Source: a bacterium
GTDB taxonomy: Bacteria; UBP14; UBA6098; JAFGQG01
Length of the DNA: 36,608 nt
Assembly (NCBI GenBank): GCA_016930435.1
Contig: JAFGGQ010000001.1
Location: forward strand, 1-36,608
Reading direction: 5' to 3'
Made by a program: the position numbers and the translations under genes
Part shown: one piece after another, positions 7,349 through 15,677 of the stretch
How positions within the stretch are numbered: the first letter of the stretch is position 1
Layout of the letters: each line of letters opens with the position of its first letter
The notes under the pieces: model-generated
Told to the model about the DNA's origin: nothing
What the model saw: the letters and a program-made list of their open reading frames with translations, nothing else
Database searches by the model: none

Positions 7349-10315
7349 TTAAGGAGCGATTCTCTCTAATTCCCCGGTCCCTTCTTTATCAAGGTAAAAT
7401 TCTATAACCACTCTACGGTTAATAGTTCTTCCTTCTGGAAGGTTATTATCACCTATTTCGTATGTTTTAAACTGGTTTTCTTCCCATCTATCAATAATAT
7501 ACGGTTTAGAATCCGCAAAACCCTTGGATGTTAAAGTAGTGTTATGTTCGGCTAACCAGGAATTCAATTCGCTGTTGGAGTTCAAGCCCAGCAGGTAAAC
7601 CAGGTACCTACGCAAGTTTTCCTCTTCTTTTTGGGCGCGGAATTCGGCCAGTTCTCGGTTCCGGCGATCCATTCCTATAACGTCGGTATGTCCGCCCACA
7701 ACTGCTACCAGTTTTTTCTTAGGTTGCTGCGCTTTCTCGATAAATTTTCGGGCAACGTATTCGATTCGGCTTTCTAGGAATTTGGATTCCGAAATTTTTT
7801 CATCGAAAGTGAATTGAACGATGATCAGGGTCTCTGTTTGCTGCATTCTACGGGTAACTTCAGCCCGGAGGGTGTCGGAAAAAGTAGTGAAAGTTTGGCC
7901 TAATTTATCCTTGATATCCATTCTGCAAATATATTTCTGGTTAGGATCGATCAGGTTACCATCCTCATCCTTCCAGTCCCACGGAATCCCGGTAGGAATA
8001 GCCCCGGAGCCTTCGGCAAGCACCTTGAAAAGCTGGCCATCCGGTTTAATTATAGAGACTTTGTAACTATCAACTCCGGCGGGAACATCGGATGTGATGG
8101 TCAGGAAATTAGCTTGTTCCTCTTCCAGTTCAAATTCCTTGGCGGCCATTATACCTTCCATGGGTCGATATGCTAATCCTTCTCCGGACATCCCAACCAC
8201 GACTTTGCCCTGGGCGGCAAAAGTATCGGTATTTCCCTTTATAAAGATTTTGTTGAAGTGCTTGCTGGTGAATTCATCTCCCAGGATAGACCCTAGTTGC
8301 TGTTTAAGATTGGAGGCGCGGTCAAAGGACAACTCTCCCAGTACACCCTCCTCTTCAGTGACAAAGCCCTCAATTAGCAGGATCATTTCGGGGTTATTCT
8401 CAAGTATTTCCTTGAATTCCGAAGCGTGTTCCCGAAGTTGGGAGATACCTGATGGATCGATCTCTGCGCTGTTATGATTGAAATAAATTGTATATTCCTT
8501 TTCTTCGTACTTTTCTATATTGGCCCGAATTTCAACCCTTCGGTTTTCGGCTTCTGCGAGGGGGACATCCTCTTCCTGGTGCTCCTCGGAGTAGCCTGCA
8601 CGGCGCCGGGATACATCGTAGGATTCTGTCGGTACGATACGGATTTGACCCCTTGCTCCAGGGACGTGCTTTAATAATGCTGATCTGACCGCAACTGCTC
8701 GGTCCTCGGCAATCTTGGCCCCAAAGAGATCGCTTCCTACCCCTTCCGATTCCGGGTTATAATAACCGTAAAGGTTTATGATCACATCCGGATTTTCCTC
8801 TAATCGTTTTGCAATAGTAGCCAAAAGGGGGTCAAAACGGTCTCCCACATCGGTATTACCAGGGTCAAAGAAGACCATCGGTACCAAGGGTTGTTCTTCC
8901 CGGACCAGAGTGATCTTGGAAATATTCAACACCGTTTCCCGTGGTTTGACAGTGCCCTTGGGGAACGGGAATACATCAACTTCAACCATACCCTTGTTGT
9001 TATCCTCATCGATCTCTTCGATTTCGCCGTTAAGTTCGGGGATCATTAAACCATCATCATCAACGGCGGCAAAAACCTGGTAGTGCCCTTCGGCGGGGGG
9101 AATCCACTGCCAGCTAACCTCTTTTCGCTCACCCGGTTTTATATCCGTTTCATCCAGAATAGGGGAAGCCAGTATCCAGCCCTGGTCAGCATTGTCATAA
9201 TATAATGAAACCTTATAATTGTCGATTTTTCGCTCACCCAGGTTCTCTATTATTGCCGTGATCGTAACCGGTTCGTCCACAATGGCGTTCTTCGGGTAGA
9301 TATCCATATCAGCGGATCTTAAAGCCAGATCATCCAGGGGCTGAGGGGGAGGCAAAAATCTCAGTGATGCGGAAAGCTTATGAGAAGTAGCTCCTACATC
9401 GGTTCCCAGTTCAGAAAGAGGATAAACAAAGGCGTAGTCGATCTGGAGATCTAAGCCCCTTTTAGCCCGATAGGAAAAACCGAAGGAATATTCCTCGGGA
9501 TTATAGCCGGTTCGGGCAGCTATGCTATTGTTCATGAACCACCATTCCAGACCAAGATGGGGTTTAAACTGATTACCCTCGTTGATCTCCTGGTTGACGT
9601 AGCGGAAATCGATAGAAGGGATCAAGAAATCGCGGTATCTGTAAGCGAATCCAAGCCGTACTGTAAGGGGATAGGCTTTGGCAGCATCGGTTACTCCGGC
9701 AAGTGTCATATTGGGTTCAACCAGGTTGGAGACTTGCAAACCGGTGGATAGATTCCGGTTAAAACGATAAAAGAGTCCAACATCTGCAGTGAACCCGATT
9801 TTATTCCATCCATTTTCCAGGAAAAGCGGGTCATCAAGCGGGTCGCCGATATCCGGTGGGTCTTCGTAGGGTGGATTGTAATCGATATTACCACTAACGA
9901 TCTCATATCGCAATAAACGTCCGCTTACTCCTAAAGAAACGCTTCTATGCAATGCCCTACTGTAGGACAATGTAACGTAAGTATCCCTTCTCAGGTTTGA
10001 AAACAATTGTCTTACGGAAAGGCCAGTGGAACCTAACTTTCGGAAATGATGTACGTATGCTAAAAACCCTTCACCGATAGCGTCGTTATTCACTCCCATG
10101 TAAAGCCTTGAAAACATACCAGTGAGAACTTGCTCGTTGTAAAAACTCATTCCGGCAGGATTCCAGAGGGGGGCATTACCATCATCGGCAATTGCGACAA
10201 AGGTTCTCCCCATTCCTAAGGGGCGCGCTCCGATATTATCCTGGGCAATTAAAGTGCTCGACAGGATCAACAAAGTAAATAGGCACCCTACAAAAAAACG
10301 AACTGGTCTGAACAT
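7349..10315 (-). CDS. PorV-like barrel fused to CARDB and three OmpA-like domains
   Basis: The 988-residue product has these parts in order: signal peptide (1-24); PorV/PorP-like outer membrane barrel (about 25-321, starting GARPLGMGRTFVAIADDGNAP and WNPAG); a CARDB-type beta sandwich (about 325-452); OmpA-like domain I (about 477-600, with NRRVEI); OmpA-like domain II (about 608-710); a FlgD-like Ig segment (about 735-818); and OmpA-like domain III (about 828-977). Domain III keeps the peptidoglycan-binding Asp and Arg of the family (GHTD with Asp878; RELAEFRA with Arg893) and ends NRRVVIEF. PorV barrels are outer membrane parts of type IX secretion and OmpA domains grip peptidoglycan, so I infer a protein tying the outer membrane, and perhaps the secretion shuttle, to the wall. 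AGGAGG lies 10 nt before ATG. It is probably transcribed alone. Confidence 0.85.
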   Translation of the reverse strand: MFRPVRFFVGCLFTLLILSSTLIAQDNIGARPLGMGRTFVAIADDGNAPLWNPAGMSFYNEQVLTGMFSRLYMGVNNDAIGEGFLAYVHHFRKLGSTGLSVRQLFSNLRRDTYVTLSYSRALHRSVSLGVSGRLLRYEIVSGNIDYNPPYEDPPDIGDPLDDPLFLENGWNKIGFTADVGLFYRFNRNLSTGLQVSNLVEPNMTLAGVTDAAKAYPLTVRLGFAYRYRDFLIPSIDFRYVNQEINEGNQFKPHLGLEWWFMNNSIAARTGYNPEEYSFGFSYRAKRGLDLQIDYAFVYPLSELGTDVGATSHKLSASLRFLPPPQPLDDLALRSADMDIYPKNAIVDEPVTITAIIENLGERKIDNYKVSLYYDNADQGWILASPILDETDIKPGERKEVSWQWIPPAEGHYQVFAAVDDDGLMIPELNGEIEEIDEDNNKGMVEVDVFPFPKGTVKPRETVLNISKITLVREEQPLVPMVFFDPGNTDVGDRFDPLLATIAKRLEENPDVIINLYGYYNPESEGVGSDLFGAKIAEDRAVAVRSALLKHVPGARGQIRIVPTESYDVSRRRAGYSEEHQEEDVPLAEAENRRVEIRANIEKYEEKEYTIYFNHNSAEIDPSGISQLREHASEFKEILENNPEMILLIEGFVTEEEGVLGELSFDRASNLKQQLGSILGDEFTSKHFNKIFIKGNTDTFAAQGKVVVGMSGEGLAYRPMEGIMAAKEFELEEEQANFLTITSDVPAGVDSYKVSIIKPDGQLFKVLAEGSGAIPTGIPWDWKDEDGNLIDPNQKYICRMDIKDKLGQTFTTFSDTLRAEVTRRMQQTETLIIVQFTFDEKISESKFLESRIEYVARKFIEKAQQPKKKLVAVVGGHTDVIGMDRRNRELAEFRAQKEEENLRRYLVYLLGLNSNSELNSWLAEHNTTLTSKGFADSKPYIIDRWEENQFKTYEIGDNNLPEGRTINRRVVIEFYLDKEGTGELERIAP

Positions 10316-10363
10316 TCCTTATTCCTCCTATGAACAAATTACAGTAAAATGCATACTTGTTCT

Positions 10364-10392
10364 TATTGTACAATAGCTTTGTTTACTTCTAA
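10364..10392 (-). promoter_or_regulatory. candidate promoter for the PorV-OmpA fusion gene, containing a palindrome
   Basis: Minus-strand TTAGAA (10392-10387), 17 bp, then TACAAT (10369-10364). The -10 lies inside a perfect 12-bp palindrome, TATTGTACAATA (10364-10375), which could also be an operator. Both readings are tentative. Confidence 0.35.
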
Positions 10393-10488
10393 TTCAGTTC
10401 TTATTATAATTATAATGTCAAATTAACATTATTAGTAGATACCGCAAGTATTTTTTTAATTTTTTCCATAAATTTCTTTGGATTTTTA

Positions 10489-10956
10489 TTAATTCTGTTC
10501 CCCGGCTTTCAGGATTTCGATTTTCACCGGGGCGGTGCCCTTTTCAATCATGCCCAGGGATTCCGCTGCTTTTAAGGATAAATCGATGATTCGGCCCTTG
10601 ACAAACGGACCCCGGTCATTAATCCGGACTTCAACAGAGCGTCCGTTATCCAGATTGGTTACCCGGACTATTGTATTGAATGGTAATGTTTTATGAGCAG
10701 CGGTAAGCTCGTACATATTGTAAATCTCCCCATTGCTCGTAGTCCTGCCGTGAAATTTATGGGCGTAATAAGAAGCAACGCCCTCCTGGATTTTAAAGGC
10801 AAAAGAACGTTCTGTTTCAGGGGGCACTTCGGCCTTATCATTTGGGGTAAGTTTGGCAGTTCGGAAACGGGGTTGATTAGAGCAACTGAATAAAAAGAGG
10901 ACTATTAATGCTTGACAAAGCAGGACTCTTTGCCAGTAATTTGGTGATTTAGTCAA
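10489..10956 (-). CDS. rlpA: RlpA family septal-ring lytic transglycosylase / lipoprotein
   Basis: The C-terminal two thirds is a typical RlpA double-psi beta-barrel: [48 protein letters not shown] and IDLS.KAAE.LG appear in the family order. RlpA proteins cleave peptidoglycan strands lacking stem peptides or bind denuded septal glycan. A hydrophobic N-terminus ending LFLFSC is a good lipobox, so it is an outer membrane lipoprotein. There is no C-terminal SPOR domain, which many RlpA proteins have. I prefer TTG at 10956, 6 nt after AAGG and overlapping the pyrD stop by 8 nt; ATG at 10980 (163 residues) has no ribosome site. It is the last gene of the run starting at glutamine synthetase. Confidence 0.92.
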   Translation of the reverse strand: MTKSPNYWQRVLLCQALIVLFLFSCSNQPRFRTAKLTPNDKAEVPPETERSFAFKIQEGVASYYAHKFHGRTTSNGEIYNMYELTAAHKTLPFNTIVRVTNLDNGRSVEVRINDRGPFVKGRIIDLSLKAAESLGMIEKGTAPVKIEILKAGEQN

Positions 10957-11863
10957 TAATAACCTTGCCGACAATTTCATTTAAGGAGTTCAAACCTTTC
11001 CCGACTACAAACTCTTCCAATTTAGGGATAGCAATGATGGGCAATTTGGGGTTTGCAAAGAGGGCACTGCCGATTTGTACCAACTGCGCTCCGGCCAGCA
11101 TAAATTCCACAATATCCTGCCAGCAGCATATTCCTCCCATTCCCACAATGGGGATATTTACCGCCTGGTAAACATCCCATATTTTTTTAATTGCCAATGG
11201 CTTGATAGCGGGACCGGAAAGGCCTCCGATCACATTACCTAATTTGGGTTTGCCCGTGTTTATATCGATGGCCATTCCCTCGAAGGTGTTTACCAGGGCA
11301 AGTGCGTCCGCACCAGCCTCTTCGGCGACCCGTGCGATCAACCCAATATCGGTTACATTGGGGGTTAGCTTTACCCATAATTCCTTTCCGGAGACTGCAC
11401 GGATCCGGGAGACTACAGATTCTGTAAGATGGGGGTCTTTCCCGAAGAGTATTCCACCTTCCCTGACATTGGGACAGGAGATGTTTATTTCCAGGACACT
11501 GAAGAAATCCAGGGGTTCAATAGCCCGGGTTATTTCCACATAATCTTCGATTGAGGAACCTGCAATGCTGATGACCACATTTGTTTTTAATGTCTCTAAG
11601 AATTGTTTTTTTTCGGTCAGGAAGCGTTCTAATCCAGGGTTTTCCAAGCCGATGGAATTAAGCATCCCACAGGGGGTTTCCACGATTCGCGGGGGCTTGT
11701 TCCCGGGGCGAGGAAGCAGGGAAATGGATTTGGTTACGATACCCCCGACCCTTTCAAGATCGATCAATTCCCGGTACTCCTCCCCAAAGCCTACTATACC
11801 CGAGGCTAACAGGATTGGATTTCGAAAAATAACGGGGCCTAATTTGGTTTCTAAAATACTCAT
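10949..11863 (-). CDS. pyrD: dihydroorotate dehydrogenase B, catalytic subunit
   Basis: The 304-residue product is a class 1B dihydroorotate dehydrogenase, an FMN TIM barrel that oxidises dihydroorotate to orotate in pyrimidine synthesis in the cytoplasm. The active-site base of class 1 enzymes is present as Cys130 in [13 protein letters not shown] and [13 protein letters not shown] near the start and the FMN phosphate segment VGMGGI near the end are also present. Class 1B enzymes work with PyrK and use NAD+, and pyrK lies directly upstream with an ATGA overlap (pyrK stop 11860-11862, pyrD start 11863-11861), so the heterotetramer is encoded as one unit. Length is normal for the family. Confidence 0.96.
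   Translation of the reverse strand: MSILETKLGPVIFRNPILLASGIVGFGEEYRELIDLERVGGIVTKSISLLPRPGNKPPRIVETPCGMLNSIGLENPGLERFLTEKKQFLETLKTNVVISIAGSSIEDYVEITRAIEPLDFFSVLEINISCPNVREGGILFGKDPHLTESVVSRIRAVSGKELWVKLTPNVTDIGLIARVAEEAGADALALVNTFEGMAIDINTGKPKLGNVIGGLSGPAIKPLAIKKIWDVYQAVNIPIVGMGGICCWQDIVEFMLAGAQLVQIGSALFANPKLPIIAIPKLEEFVVGKGLNSLNEIVGKVIID
10954..10966 (-). promoter_or_regulatory. ribosome binding site and TTG start of rlpA inside the pyrD end
   Basis: AAGG at 10966-10963, a 6-nt spacer and TTG at 10956-10954 form the best initiation site for rlpA. The alternative ATG 24 nt upstream is preceded by no purine-rich element. The TTG overlaps the pyrD stop codon region (stop at 10951-10949), which suggests translational coupling. 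Confidence 0.5.
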
Positions 11864-12639
11864 TGTTCTTCGAAAATATCGCTTAATTCAAAAATCGGGC
11901 CGTCCTTGCAGACCCTTTTATAACCATCTTTGGTCTTCAGGGAACAGCCATAACAAGCCCCGATTCCACAGGCCATATTTTCTTCAGCGGATATCTCGCA
12001 TGGGAAATTGTGGCTTTTCATGAAGGGGGCGAGGGATTTAAACATAGGTTGAGGGCCGCAGGCATAAAAACAGAATTCCCCGCTATTTTCAAAAATATGC
12101 TGGGGCAAAAGTTCACTGACCATTCCCTGTTTAGCAAAAGAGCCATCATCGGTGGCAAAGTAAACTTTGCAGCTGCTTATCAATTCCTTCTTTTTTAATA
12201 TCTCACTGCTGGTCCCGGCTCCATAAAAGAGAAGGGGTTCAAATCCCTCATTCAATAAACGGTTCAGTAAAAAGTAGATTGGTGCTATACCGATACCACC
12301 TGCGATCAGTACCGGGGTGCAGTTAGCGTTGGGCATAGTAAAGGGTTTACCGGAAGGTCCGATCAGACTGAGTTCATCCCCTATCTCTGAATCGCAGATC
12401 ATCTTAGTTCCTGTCCCTACCTTTTTTATAAGAAAGCAGACCTCTCCATTCACGGTAATATCATGAATGCTGATGGGGCGTCTCAAGAAAGGATGCGGGA
12501 GCTTTTCACTGACTTGAATATTAACAAACTGGCCGGGCAGACCATAGTCAGCTATTTCCGGAGCATCAAACCCTAATTCAACTACCCCGGAATTATGGAC
12601 TACCTTCTTGATTATTCTATATTTCAGGTTCGCTATCAA
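11860..12639 (-). CDS. pyrK: dihydroorotate dehydrogenase B, electron transfer subunit
   Basis: This is the 259-residue FAD and [2Fe-2S] partner of PyrD type 1B. It has the ferredoxin-reductase-like FAD motif RRPISI (about 53-58), the nucleotide-binding GGIGIAP segment (about 114-120), and four cluster cysteines at the C-terminus (Cys224, Cys229, Cys232, Cys244; CGIGACYGC ... C). It passes electrons from PyrD's FMN to NAD+. The start is TTG at 12639-12637, overlapping the dusB stop as TTGA, with GGAG 5-6 nt upstream; no ATG fits the family N-terminus. It is coupled on both sides (dusB stop, pyrD start). Confidence 0.95.
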   Translation of the reverse strand: MIANLKYRIIKKVVHNSGVVELGFDAPEIADYGLPGQFVNIQVSEKLPHPFLRRPISIHDITVNGEVCFLIKKVGTGTKMICDSEIGDELSLIGPSGKPFTMPNANCTPVLIAGGIGIAPIYFLLNRLLNEGFEPLLFYGAGTSSEILKKKELISSCKVYFATDDGSFAKQGMVSELLPQHIFENSGEFCFYACGPQPMFKSLAPFMKSHNFPCEISAEENMACGIGACYGCSLKTKDGYKRVCKDGPIFELSDIFEEQ

Positions 12640-13598
12640 AAAGTCTCCATTATGCTTTGTATCTCATCTTCAAGTTCTTCGTATGATGTCAACTTATTCA
12701 AATTCTGATGGATTTTTTTAGCAAATGGCAATCCTCTGGAATACCAGACAAAGTGTTTTCGCATCATTATCAATCCCTTTTTTGTTCCGAATTCCTGAAT
12801 GTTAGCAAGGGTGTGCTGTAACATTATCTGGAAGATTTCTTTAGGAGCAGGGGGCTGAAAAGAGGGGATGGGCTCTTTATATTGAGAGATATATTTTAGG
12901 TTCCAAGGTTTACCCAGTACGCCGCGGCCCACCATAATCCCATCGCATCCGGTCTGTTTGATCATTTCCCAGGCTGCTTGATGGGAGGAAACATCGCCAT
13001 TTCCAAAAACGGGGATGGTTACAGCTTTCTTGGTCCTTCTAAGGGCGGGGAGATCGATTTCACCCGCAAAGCGGTCGGATGTGTACCGGGCGTGCACGGT
13101 GATGGCATCTATGCCGCAATCTTGTGCTATTCTGGCTAATAATGGAGAGATTTCCTCCTCATGGCTCCAGCCTATTCTGGTTTTAAGGGTAACCGGGATA
13201 GACACCATTTCAGTAACTGCCTTAAAGATATTCTGGCATTTTGGGAGGTCTTTCAGAAGGGCGGAACCCTCTCCTCGTTTGACGATCTTGGGTGAGGGGC
13301 AGCCAAGATTCAGATCTACCAGGTCAAAACCACGGGACTCCACAAAAGCCGCAGCTTCGGCCATCGCTTGCGGATCGGAACCGAATATCTGAGCACCTAT
13401 AGGATGTTCATCAGGAGCAAACTCCAAAAGGGATAAAGTTTTTTTCTGTCTCTGTTTAATACCCATTGCGCTGACCATTTCAGTATAGACCAGCGCTGCT
13501 CCGTATGACCTTACAAGGGATCTGAAAACACGATTCGTTATTCCAGCCATAGGAGCCAGAAGAAGCCCGTCCCCTATGCTTAAATTGCCAATTCGCAT
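12636..13598 (-). CDS. dusB: tRNA-dihydrouridine synthase, DusB type
   Basis: The 320-residue product is an FMN TIM-barrel enzyme that reduces uridine to dihydrouridine in tRNA. Landmarks: LAPMAGITNRVFR at the start, the catalytic Cys100 in LNLGCPSPKIVKRGEGSALL, KTRIGW, ITVHAR, VFGNGDV and GIMVGRG.LGKPW. The set matches the bacterial DusB/NifR3 family and the length is usual. It is upstream of and overlaps pyrK; dusB with pyrimidine or other housekeeping genes is a common arrangement without known functional meaning. The region before ATG 13598 has no strong ribosome site, and the upstream TPR gene ends 12 nt away, so coupling is likely. Confidence 0.95.
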   Translation of the reverse strand: MRIGNLSIGDGLLLAPMAGITNRVFRSLVRSYGAALVYTEMVSAMGIKQRQKKTLSLLEFAPDEHPIGAQIFGSDPQAMAEAAAFVESRGFDLVDLNLGCPSPKIVKRGEGSALLKDLPKCQNIFKAVTEMVSIPVTLKTRIGWSHEEEISPLLARIAQDCGIDAITVHARYTSDRFAGEIDLPALRRTKKAVTIPVFGNGDVSSHQAAWEMIKQTGCDGIMVGRGVLGKPWNLKYISQYKEPIPSFQPPAPKEIFQIMLQHTLANIQEFGTKKGLIMMRKHFVWYSRGLPFAKKIHQNLNKLTSYEELEDEIQSIMETF

Positions 13599-13610
13599 TT
13601 TATCAAAGAG

Positions 13611-15659
13611 CTAATAGTCTGATTCCTGTTTTTTTTCCAGTTCATTGATCCTTTTCTGGTAATCTGCCTGTTCCTGTGGAGTAGCATCCAGCATTAACCT
13701 CTTGTAGATTTCAATAGCCTTATTATAATGTTTTTGCTCTGTATAGATTTCAGCCAGTGTTTCGGTTACAATTTCCGGCCCACCCCCCTCAAATTCATGT
13801 TTCTGCTGGATACCCTCTACCTCTTCAACCTCTACTTCTTCATCACTTCTAAAGGATTGAATATGGGTAAGACCTTCGATGTCTAAGCCTGATTCTGAAT
13901 CATCAGGGGGTTCTAAATCATCGGAACCAGAATCTTTTTTGGATGCTAATTCCTCTACACTGAACTCAGTTTTAGTAATTAATTCTTCTGTTGTTTCAGG
14001 TTTATCATCTAAAGGGATACCGGCATCTCGCTGCAATTTCCCCTCAATGGTTTCTGCGGGTTCCTCGAAATCCCTGTCGGGAAGCTCGTCGATAATGATT
14101 TCGGTAACCAGTTCCTCTTGTTCAGCTTCCGGTGCAGTAATTTCAAAAGGAGCATCCACGGTTTCAGCTTCCCCATAGGGTTCTATGCCTTCTTCCCTTC
14201 TCTTCGATTCCTCCGATTCATCCGGTTTTTCTGAATAGGACTTCTCACCGGGTAGGGAAAGCGTTGGCAATTCAATATTCGAGCTTTCATCTTGTTCTTC
14301 ACTTTCAGATGAACCGGTAGCAAGGTCATCTTCAACCGGGGCCGGGGCATCGCTTGGCTCTTTTGAAGAAAATTCAAGCCCTTCCTCCAATTTGGTTTTG
14401 TCTTCGGTATCCTGCAGGTCTTTTCTACCGGTAGAAGATGCATCCGGGCCTGCACCGGGGATGGATAATGACGGGATCTCCATTTCATCGAACTCCCCGA
14501 TATCTTGACCCTCTTCAATTTCATGGTCCGAAGCTTGATTATCTTTCTGCTCTTCTATGGTGAGATCCAAAATCGATTTTTCCAGGGGAGTTTGTCCCTC
14601 AAGAATACTAAAGGCCTCTGATATGGGTTGGTTATTGGTTTCCTTTTCTGCTGAACCCCAGGCCTCTTCAGGTTCACTGGTGAATTTGGATACTTTGTCA
14701 TCTTCATCACCATTATCATCAAGGGAGGATTCCGTGCCCCTGCTATCACGTCTTGAAATGCCCTTGGATTCATTTGTCAGGCCAGCTAACCCGAAGGTAT
14801 CCTCTTGAATAATAGTAAACTCCTCCGGGTTAGAATCGATTCCGGATAATTCAGATGTTGTTTCATCTTCATTCGAAGTTTCATCTTTATCAGGAATTTC
14901 AATGTCCCGGACCTCAACCTGCATTGCGTCTTCGTCCGTCTGATTAACAGGAGGGGTCAGTTCGGAAATTTCGTCTTCTTCGTCCCCTTGGGTTAGCCCT
15001 AAAAGTTTGGAAATTTCTCCTTCGGTATTATCTTCATCCTCTTCGTTAACCGATTTTAGGGCATAGTCATCAATTAGCGCTTCATTTTCGATTGGGGGTG
15101 CTATTTCCGGGACATTTTCGGTATCCTCTTTAAAGGGATTTTCCGGAGAAGTTCTTTCTATCGGCAGTGGAGGTATTTCTTCCGAACCAGTATAATCGAT
15201 CGGAATTTCTATCTCACTGGTTTTATCAATATCGTCCTCATTTTTCTCGGAAGCATATTCGGGACTTATTTCAAGGAGTTCATTTTTTATATAGCCGTAA
15301 AAGGGGGCTATCGTAATTATTTTTCTGAGATATGATGCAGCATCCTCAAGGTTGTTTTGGGTTTTGGCGATCTCGCTTAAAGCCTTCAAGGCTATTACAT
15401 TATTTGGATCAAGGGATAAAACCTTCAGGTATTCACTTTGGGCTTTGTCCAACTTATCGAAATGGACCAGTATTTTCCCCAGAACTATATGACCGGAAAT
15501 GTATGTGGGGTAGTTTTTAAGTCCGATCTTGAGGACTTTCAGGGCTTGATTATACTCTTTATTCTGAAAGAGAAGGTCTGCCAGCCTGGCAAAAACCTGG
15601 GAATCGGAATTCTGCTCAAAGAATGCCTGTAGTCTGGAAATTGTAGCCTGGTTATCCAT
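13611..15659 (-). CDS. TPR-repeat protein with a long acidic low-complexity middle
   Basis: The 682-residue product has no signal peptide. Residues about 1-135 form three to four TPR units (a pattern such as YNQALKVLKIGLKNYP and LDKAQSEYLKVLSLDPN), and residues about 625-675 form one or two more (YTEQKHYNKAIEIYKRLM). Between them lie about 480 residues dominated by Glu, Asp, Ser and Pro with short recurring motifs (for example EIPSLSIPG, ELPTLSLPG). This middle is probably disordered and strongly acidic. TPR units bind other proteins; a scaffold role is inference. It follows the GWxTD genes with an 18-nt gap and precedes dusB by 12 nt. Only a weak AGG lies 7 nt before the start ATG. Confidence 0.75.
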   Translation of the reverse strand: MDNQATISRLQAFFEQNSDSQVFARLADLLFQNKEYNQALKVLKIGLKNYPTYISGHIVLGKILVHFDKLDKAQSEYLKVLSLDPNNVIALKALSEIAKTQNNLEDAASYLRKIITIAPFYGYIKNELLEISPEYASEKNEDDIDKTSEIEIPIDYTGSEEIPPLPIERTSPENPFKEDTENVPEIAPPIENEALIDDYALKSVNEEDEDNTEGEISKLLGLTQGDEEDEISELTPPVNQTDEDAMQVEVRDIEIPDKDETSNEDETTSELSGIDSNPEEFTIIQEDTFGLAGLTNESKGISRRDSRGTESSLDDNGDEDDKVSKFTSEPEEAWGSAEKETNNQPISEAFSILEGQTPLEKSILDLTIEEQKDNQASDHEIEEGQDIGEFDEMEIPSLSIPGAGPDASSTGRKDLQDTEDKTKLEEGLEFSSKEPSDAPAPVEDDLATGSSESEEQDESSNIELPTLSLPGEKSYSEKPDESEESKRREEGIEPYGEAETVDAPFEITAPEAEQEELVTEIIIDELPDRDFEEPAETIEGKLQRDAGIPLDDKPETTEELITKTEFSVEELASKKDSGSDDLEPPDDSESGLDIEGLTHIQSFRSDEEVEVEEVEGIQQKHEFEGGGPEIVTETLAEIYTEQKHYNKAIEIYKRLMLDATPQEQADYQKRINELEKKQESDY

Positions 15660-15677
15660 AAATAAACCTATAATAAT

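Noticed and set aside
7320-7350. TTAACC ... GGGTTAA inverted repeat after the PorV-OmpA gene.
   Set aside because: Six to seven mostly A-T pairs with a loop of about 13 nt and only a few T residues after it; too weak to call a terminator.
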